Shown here: one piece after another, positions 40,801 to 44,606 of the stretch
How positions within the stretch are numbered: position 1 is the first letter of the stretch
Layout of the letters: the number at the start of each line of letters is the position of its first letter
NCBI RefSeq assembly: GCF_009371975.2
Contig: NZ_VIKT02000020.1
Coordinates: 1-44,606, forward strand
DNA from: Microcella pacifica
Lineage (GTDB): Bacteria; Actinomycetota; Actinomycetes; Actinomycetales; Microbacteriaceae
Length of the DNA stretch: 44,606 bases
Direction of reading: 5' to 3'
Notes under the pieces: model-generated
What the model was told of the DNA's origin: nothing
What the model saw: the letters and a program-made list of their open reading frames with translations, nothing else
Databases searched by the model: none
Made by a program: the position numbers and the translations under genes

Positions 40801-43800
40801 CCCGCGCCCCGCCTTCGCCGAGCGGCCTGCGATCCAGCTGAGCGAGGTCACCAACACCTATGACCTCGCGGGCCTTACGATCGCCAAGTCGGTCGACATG
40901 GATGGAGCGGTCAACGCGGCCGGAGACCCGGTCATGCAGACCAGCTTCAGCTTCTCGATCGCGTGCACGTTCGACACCGGTTCGGGTGCGCAGCCCATCG
41001 CAGTTTCGCCCTCCACCTTCACGCTCAACGACGGTGGCTCCCGCAGCTACACGGGCCTGCCAGCCGGCGCGGTCTGCACGGTGAACGAGACCCAGTCGCG
41101 CGGTGCCACCGTCACGAAGGTCATCACCACCGGCGGAGCGGCCGCCGCGCCGACCTCCGGCACCTCGGCCGTCGTGACGCTGGCGCCCAACGACGGCGAA
41201 GGCGAGTCGACGAACGCGATCGCCTACACCAACAGCATCCCGGTGGGGTCGCTCACCGTGACCAAGGCGATCACGGGAGCCGGCGCGACCGATCCCTACG
41301 ACTACGGTGACGGCACCTTCACGGTGCTCGTCAACTGCACGCGCACCGCGTCGACGATCGCGCCCGCCACGCAGCCGGCGGGGGCGAGCGCCACCGCGGT
41401 CTGGTACGGCACGCTCACCTTCAGCGCGTCGACTCAGCTGAGTCAGACCATCGACGACATTCCGGCAGGGTCGACGTGCTCTATCACCGAGCAGCAGAGC
41501 GCGGGCGCCACCCAGGTGACGAACCCGAGCAACGTGACGATTTCGGGCACCAGCACGGTGAGCCGCACGGTCACCAACCGCTACGACCTCGCCTCCCTCA
41601 CCGTGGGCAAGACGGTCCTGACCGACGCGGTCGATGAGAACGACGACCCGGTGTACCCGGTCGACCCGTTCGCCTTCTCGGTCTCCTGCACCTTCCAGGG
41701 CGACCCGGTGCTCGCCGACGGCTTCGCCGCCACGCCCATGACGTTCGAGCTGCGGCACGACGAGACGCGCACCCTCACGGGACTTCCCGCGGGCGCCTCG
41801 TGCACCGTCACCGAGACCGAGGACCAGGAGGCCGACTCGACCTCGATCGCCCGCACGGTGGGAGCATCCTCGACTTCGATCGACGGCACGTCGACCACGA
41901 TCGCCTCACTGGCCGCCAACGGCACGAGCCCGGTGACCCGCAACACGACGCAGTTCACCAACCGCTACGGCGTGACGAGCTTCACGATCGCCAAGGACGT
42001 CATCGGAGGGGGCGCCGGGCAGTTCGCCCCCGAGACCGTGACGGCGAACGTCGTCTGCACGACCCCGCTCGTCGGCGAGTCGTTCAACGGCGACGTCACG
42101 GTGCCCGCCGACGGCTTCGTCACGATCGAGAACCTCGCCGACGGCTCCACGTGCACGGTGTTCGAGCGCGACCCCCTCGCGACGGGCGCCGACGCGCACC
42201 GCATCGTCAATGACGAGGGAGAGGTCATCGACGGCACGGGCATCGTCGTGACGTCCGGCGCCCCCGCGTCCGTGACCCTCGAGAACTACTACCTGACCGG
42301 GTCGGTGGAGGTCTCCAAGACCGTGCTCGGGGCGGGAGCGGCATACGGTGATGGCCCCTTCGAGGTGACACTCGCGTGCGTGCGTGACGGCGTCGACGTG
42401 ACCATCGCCGACGGAGCGACGCGCACTCTCGCCGCCGACGGCACCGTGAGCTACACACTCCTGCCGTCCGGCGCCGAGTGCACCCTCACCGAGAGCGACC
42501 CGGCCGGCGCGACCTCGAGTCGCATCCTCGATGCGGAGGGCGGTGAGCTGACCACCGATGTGACCATCGGCCACACGTTCACCGTCGTCGTCGACGACAC
42601 GGAGCTCGTCGACGACCAGGTGCAGCCCGCCCTCGAGGTCGAGAATACGTTCGAGCTCGCGAGCCTCGCCGTCACCAAGACCGTGTCGAGCGATGCGGTC
42701 GACGACGCAGGAAGCGCCATCGGCTACGGCCCCTTCCCGGTCGCGGTCGAGTGCACCTTCGAGGACGACGCCGTCTACGGCACGGGCTACGACGCGGAGA
42801 CCCCGATGCAGCGCACCCTCGCCGACGGCGAGACGTGGTCGCTCAGCGGCCTGCCCGACGGCGCCCGGTGCACGATCACCGAGACCGACACGATGGACGC
42901 GGCGCAGACGCGCGTCGTGACCGTCGTCGACGGGGGAGGCTCCTCGACGATCGTCGCCGATGCCGCCGTCGTCACCCTCGGCACGAGCACCACCGCAGAG
43001 ATCGAGAACGACTACACGGTCGGCTCGATCGTGCTCGCCAAGTCGGTGGTCGGCGCGGGCGCCGACGACTGGGCGGATGCTCCCGTCGAGATCGACGTGA
43101 CCTGCGAGCTCGACGACAGCACGGGCCTGCGCACCGTCTTCACCGACACGTTCACGTTCGCCCGCGGCGACGAGCCCGTGACCATCGAGAACCTTGCCAC
43201 GGGTGCCGTGTGCACCGTGACGGAGACCGCCACAGGCGGAGCATCCTCCACGACCGTCACCATCGCGGGCGCCTCGATCGACGGCTCGATCGTCGACGGC
43301 GTCACCGCGGATGTGACGATCGGCGACGAGCCCCTCGATGTCACGGTGACCAACACCTTCGCCCTCGGCGAGGTCGCGGTCGAGAAGGAGCGCGTGGGCG
43401 ATGGCGCCGCGACCTGGGGTGCCGGCCCGTTCGAGGTCGAGCTCACGTGCCTTCGCGACGTCAACGGGGTCGAGCAGCAGCTCGAGATCCCCGGCGGAGC
43501 GCTGCGCGAGCTCACCTCCGACGGCTTCTACCGAGCGACCTACGAGGGCCTTCCGCTCGACGCCGAATGCTCGCTCGTCGAGACCCGCACCGCGGGGGCG
43601 ACGAGCACGAGCATCGATGTCGACGAGGTCACCGTCTCGGCCGAGCCCGTCGGCTTCACGGTGACGAACACCTTCGACGTCGGGGGCGTCGTCGTGGAGA
43701 AGACCTTCGCGGGAGACGGCACCGGCACGTTCGTGCGGGGATCCTTCGAGGCGAGCCTCGCCTGCACGCTGCCGATCGACGGTGTCGTCACCGCCCTCGA

Positions 43801-44539
43801 GATTCCGGGAGGTGCGGCGCGCGAGCTCACCGAGCTCAACGGCTACCGCAACAGTTGGGACCAGATCCCGGCCGGAGCCGACTGCACGGTGACGGAGACG
43901 CGCACGGGCGGCGCGACGCGCACCGACGCGACGGCGAGCGAGTTCGTCGTGGTCGCGGACGAGGATCACACGGTGGGCCTGGAGAACACCTTCCTGCTCG
44001 CGGCCTTCTCGGTCACGAAGGATGTCACGGGTCCCTTCGCGAGCGAGGCGACAGGCGCCACGTTCGTCATCGAGACCTCGTGCTTCTGGGATCGCGATGG
44101 CGAGCTGGTGCCCCTGCTGCCGGGTGACTGGATGGACGATCTCGGGCAGCCCGATGAGCTCGAGGGAGGCACGACCGACGAGGGCGGCGAGTCAGAGGAG
44201 AGCGAGCCGGAGGCTGAGCGACCCACGAGCATGGTGTCGCAGATCCGCGACGGCACGACCGTGATGTTCGAGAACCTCCCGGCCAACGCCGTCTGCTCGA
44301 TCTCGGAGGTCGACAGCGGCGGAGCGACCGCGCAGGTCGTGTGGCTCGACGGTGCCATGCAGCTCGGTGATCTCACTCTCGCCGACGGACTCAACGACTC
44401 GACGCTCTCGAACGTCTTCCTGACGACGCTCGCCCTCACGGGGGTCGAGCTCGCCGCCTGGATCGCGCTCGTCATCGCGCTGCTGCTCGCGGGAGCGACC
44501 CTCGTCGTCATCAGCCGGCGTCGCGCGCACGCCTCCTAG
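34814..44539 (+). CDS. Giant sortase-anchored modular surface protein
   Basis: A 3241-residue exported protein, about a fifth of the window. Residues 1-34: signal peptide ending near SAVAA. Residues about 194-1895: roughly eight DUF11-like beta modules of 160-235 residues, each opening with a Lys-containing strand (TTKSV, TKQFEN, VEKII, IAKEW, ITKSW, ATKGI, VIKTP, IVKGV at about 200, 373, 547, 762, 995, 1186, 1420, 1605). Residues 1896-3203: eleven DUF5979/CnaB-like modules. C-terminus: LALTG sorting motif (3206-3210), membrane helix (3211-3233) and tail SRRRAHAS. LAxTG is the class E sortase signal. Likely a stiff stalk or adhesin covalently fixed to the wall; the ligand is unknown. No sortase gene in the window. 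The long minus-strand frames here are shadows. Confidence 0.92.
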   Translation: MFRRFSTRVLAAIAAAGLLALLAPFVTMPSAVAAEGDPDEPVLIQFEKEAIPAAPTSVGPGQTVTYLFSINCSSLETDCLDLTLADSVPAPLELQSVTMATQVPPIDVQISGNDFTVEVIDDLGGDFTGMQAGTGVQISATATVPSDLSADFDGTLLPNTATVTVSNREDLALDPPRPSLVESSAEVLLAVPRVLGSDTTKSVTPATTPAVLGRTVAFDLGATNTSNGSVDELVIQEPADTSATILDYVEITGLSGLDLPAGADRVRVDWFDGADWTTGTPAATAALPAGVDTADIRGLRIVFSSSTGRVDRGATGGITIDGELTATAAAVASTLTLTNTASSWVRFDATTTSPEPAADTIRLDPSSIAPLATKQFENAYVIGGALERVTIGGQNGGDFALKELTLTEPAPGSTSLADQGLSFDSWVDADIEWPVSATSAEVSYWYEGDADFSTPVTTTTVDTLPAPVDAALVQSVRVRFLSTQPGGMTPGQYASLPFRVITDAVVSDATTTNQVRVDVVALDDQSASALASDDLTRRTSRVNTEVEKIISPDELYSLEGATTLISLPGRITPLPATAVDPSSSTVGSVSLVITDPLESGADEFYNYFTLTDIVATAVPANTTLTVEYFDGSTWSVLPGADGLLGPSFLTTSIDAGVREVLQGIRFSYQHVNYDTSGTLLNPGFSAQPNLRFALRGELRDGTGEAASATRTESISVDNTVQARVSNPVATPSEATDDAVAPLVLLPTADGGGGSGGIAAIAKEWQPVASTGFEAVNARSADQATARISWGTAGTFFDSVVLSDTATDPATTPVADTVFEAFDLVRIPAISSGMDPLLTFDRVAAVELFVPGSGWVGATGDPCPASCDGTFPGYTLTDAESAAATGVRLIVEESPSRGSRIGTNPAAPPVGTGVAPSMDLERRVDLVFEVRDVRRSDSDVAVLGATREALYNTADFGVVDNTARFEGRDEAESVLLSLTDGDTILIFDQPLTVEITKSWVDGPLGTPPDGTPQALYPRARMTIDAQNTSVSKVDELSILDPVAGTTPFESVNLYDIVSLSVPAGATSTEVILEREGEVVESYTRSAALALSAAQLADVVGIEVVHTGRIDVEASTRLVVDTQLRQDLRSTPGTRVDSTTSATVENTAQATITDPGGLTDPAEGETDNVLTAQASAQVTVEDLSYAVTATKGIQADTTATASVPATQFEGNSRTATVTLTGQPSGNVRSTDMVIEDLTPSFWNAYNFSGFSSHSFAAPLNRVKVDVLVGVDYVVDGSGGITAECSGSAVLDACWVEGSFGSTLELPSLPSGAVTADIRGIRLHYTRADGAAWERPYNPLQTVRFTATRRDLLVAPSTEPVPSTLYIYSEPAPGETEVGVFTNDVEVTSWADNGADAPLWQATDDDTRQILFQHRPAEVRVIKTPFGPLTLGAPIPYEITVRNLGTGQDKDLAELQIVDLIPVDGTGPMLELGIDPETGTPYEPEDLIELSVVNASSQTVTAPSFTADLGASASGGQPLTITPDPAFILEKGWTLTISAPLLFRQFLQAGSETSDFVVNSAIVTSDQEFDRCEYSTNGILEPDPQLEVSSCTATTKVWALPSAPMNIVKGVKGVGAGPLDINGDPVVDPVTSEPYDDLGVIRTVNNGVDCSAPTLAVDGEDYYRYPCVPITRPGGTEEWVGNFFNAGNVRVFEVVAIDVLPREDDRGVIINDSRNSRWTPTLTERPRLVGWPDEALTVYYTDRLDLATPACNGADIQRELGMSPSSTPPMVEQYWPCIDSPSTGGIPDRDDPVDGWQVMPAVPEAALLESVIALKFVVDLTVGVDEADQGLLPGEDISVVYRSETAREPVLRETDANLARDSIAYNSIAGAARGRDGDNDLPYRFVTEPRKVGIALATGALDLAKIVEGEGASFGPASVPIDVACTVDGEPISLLDSAGDDRSPFTITSNAAAERILGIPLYAECGISEAGTTGATSITTLPSTVTVRALDYSPSTVFNPRPAFAERPAIQLSEVTNTYDLAGLTIAKSVDMDGAVNAAGDPVMQTSFSFSIACTFDTGSGAQPIAVSPSTFTLNDGGSRSYTGLPAGAVCTVNETQSRGATVTKVITTGGAAAAPTSGTSAVVTLAPNDGEGESTNAIAYTNSIPVGSLTVTKAITGAGATDPYDYGDGTFTVLVNCTRTASTIAPATQPAGASATAVWYGTLTFSASTQLSQTIDDIPAGSTCSITEQQSAGATQVTNPSNVTISGTSTVSRTVTNRYDLASLTVGKTVLTDAVDENDDPVYPVDPFAFSVSCTFQGDPVLADGFAATPMTFELRHDETRTLTGLPAGASCTVTETEDQEADSTSIARTVGASSTSIDGTSTTIASLAANGTSPVTRNTTQFTNRYGVTSFTIAKDVIGGGAGQFAPETVTANVVCTTPLVGESFNGDVTVPADGFVTIENLADGSTCTVFERDPLATGADAHRIVNDEGEVIDGTGIVVTSGAPASVTLENYYLTGSVEVSKTVLGAGAAYGDGPFEVTLACVRDGVDVTIADGATRTLAADGTVSYTLLPSGAECTLTESDPAGATSSRILDAEGGELTTDVTIGHTFTVVVDDTELVDDQVQPALEVENTFELASLAVTKTVSSDAVDDAGSAIGYGPFPVAVECTFEDDAVYGTGYDAETPMQRTLADGETWSLSGLPDGARCTITETDTMDAAQTRVVTVVDGGGSSTIVADAAVVTLGTSTTAEIENDYTVGSIVLAKSVVGAGADDWADAPVEIDVTCELDDSTGLRTVFTDTFTFARGDEPVTIENLATGAVCTVTETATGGASSTTVTIAGASIDGSIVDGVTADVTIGDEPLDVTVTNTFALGEVAVEKERVGDGAATWGAGPFEVELTCLRDVNGVEQQLEIPGGALRELTSDGFYRATYEGLPLDAECSLVETRTAGATSTSIDVDEVTVSAEPVGFTVTNTFDVGGVVVEKTFAGDGTGTFVRGSFEASLACTLPIDGVVTALEIPGGAARELTELNGYRNSWDQIPAGADCTVTETRTGGATRTDATASEFVVVADEDHTVGLENTFLLAAFSVTKDVTGPFASEATGATFVIETSCFWDRDGELVPLLPGDWMDDLGQPDELEGGTTDEGGESEESEPEAERPTSMVSQIRDGTTVMFENLPANAVCSISEVDSGGATAQVVWLDGAMQLGDLTLADGLNDSTLSNVFLTTLALTGVELAAWIALVIALLLAGATLVVISRRRAHAS
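40499..44422 (+). repeat. Eleven tandem DUF5979/CnaB-like modules
   Basis: Module starts at residues 1896, 2020, 2145, 2261, 2389, 2496, 2617, 2737, 2852, 2957 and 3063 (105-140 residues each). Every one has a Lys in the first strand (for example VTKTV), a first Cys, a second Cys directly before a Glu (pattern xCTVTE), and an Asn in the last strand (VTNTF, VENTF, LENYY). Sequence between them has diverged widely, so the array is old, not a recent duplication. Confidence 0.85.
44429..44536 (+). other. Cell-wall sorting signal (LAxTG type)
   Basis: LALTG (44429-44443), 23 hydrophobic residues, then SRRRAHAS. Canonical order motif, helix, basic tail; the Ala at position two places it with class E sortase substrates of high-GC actinobacteria. 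Confidence 0.85.
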
Positions 44540-44544
44540 CGGAA

Positions 44545-44577
44545 CGGCGCCGCTCCCCGTGAGGGGGAGCGGCGCCG
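44545..44577 (+). terminator. Strong GC hairpin after the giant gene
   Basis: A 14-bp perfect stem (44545-44558 with 44564-44577) around loop GTGAG, five bases past the stop codon. No T-run, as is common in these high-GC genomes. The last 29 bases of the window show nothing more. Confidence 0.65.
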
Positions 44578-44606
44578 CCGTGGAGGAAGGTGCCGGATCG
44601 CGCGTG

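Noticed and set aside
41906-43969. 687-codon open frame on the minus strand
   Set aside because: Another shadow of the giant gene, same composition, no ribosome binding site or family.

Overview
The window reads as chromosomal DNA of a high-GC actinobacterium, most likely of the family Microbacteriaceae. Grounds: strong G/C third-position bias, a BldC-like HTH protein next to the tiny bS22 ribosomal protein, an lhr-nei2 pair, a DUF4916 NUDIX protein, a class E-type (LAxTG) cell-wall sorting signal, and many genes with an actinobacterial leaderless promoter (TANNNT, about 6 nt, then the start codon). This was inferred by reading alone; no database search was run.

Region 1 (1-6445) is the right end of an integrated element with visibly lower GC than the rest. 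It carries a tyrosine integrase, an excisionase-like HTH protein, an unrecognised probable DNA-binding protein, an XRE regulator, and a four-gene minus-strand cargo operon: a TY-Chap2-like protein, an unlisted 50-residue membrane peptide, a lipoprotein and a membrane protein. The element ends at the 3' half of a tRNA-Arg(ACG) gene (6396-6445), which marks the chromosomal attachment site. The left end and the intact tRNA are outside the window.

Region 2 (6446-34813) is ordinary chromosome: pseudouridine catabolism (psuG and a PfkB kinase), a secreted Ser/Pro/Ala-rich protein, an EamA exporter, photolyase, a nucleotidyltransferase-like protein, MarR, release factor 3, a manganese-type metal ABC transporter with a probable metalloregulator operator lying over its own start codon, a PhoB-type winged-helix protein, upp, tadA, a free-standing CDF C-terminal-domain protein with a small membrane protein, proC, a Trk/Ktr potassium system, an ArsR regulator, the BldC-like and bS22 genes, a HAD phosphatase, a glutaredoxin-SRAP pair, a secreted nuclease, lhr-nei2, an esterase and a NUDIX protein. 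DNA repair genes recur (photolyase, SRAP, Nei2, Lhr).

Region 3 (34814-44539) is one giant gene for a 3241-residue surface protein: signal peptide, about eight DUF11-like modules, eleven tandem DUF5979/CnaB-like modules that each keep a Lys, two Cys, a Glu and an Asn, then an LALTG sorting motif, membrane helix and basic tail. It is followed by a strong hairpin terminator.

The best candidates for new biology are the element's cargo operon with its 18-bp palindromic operator and repeated TTTYCWGAAACRAGC sites, the operator-over-start-codon arrangement of the metal transporter, and the K-C-C-E-N modular stalk.
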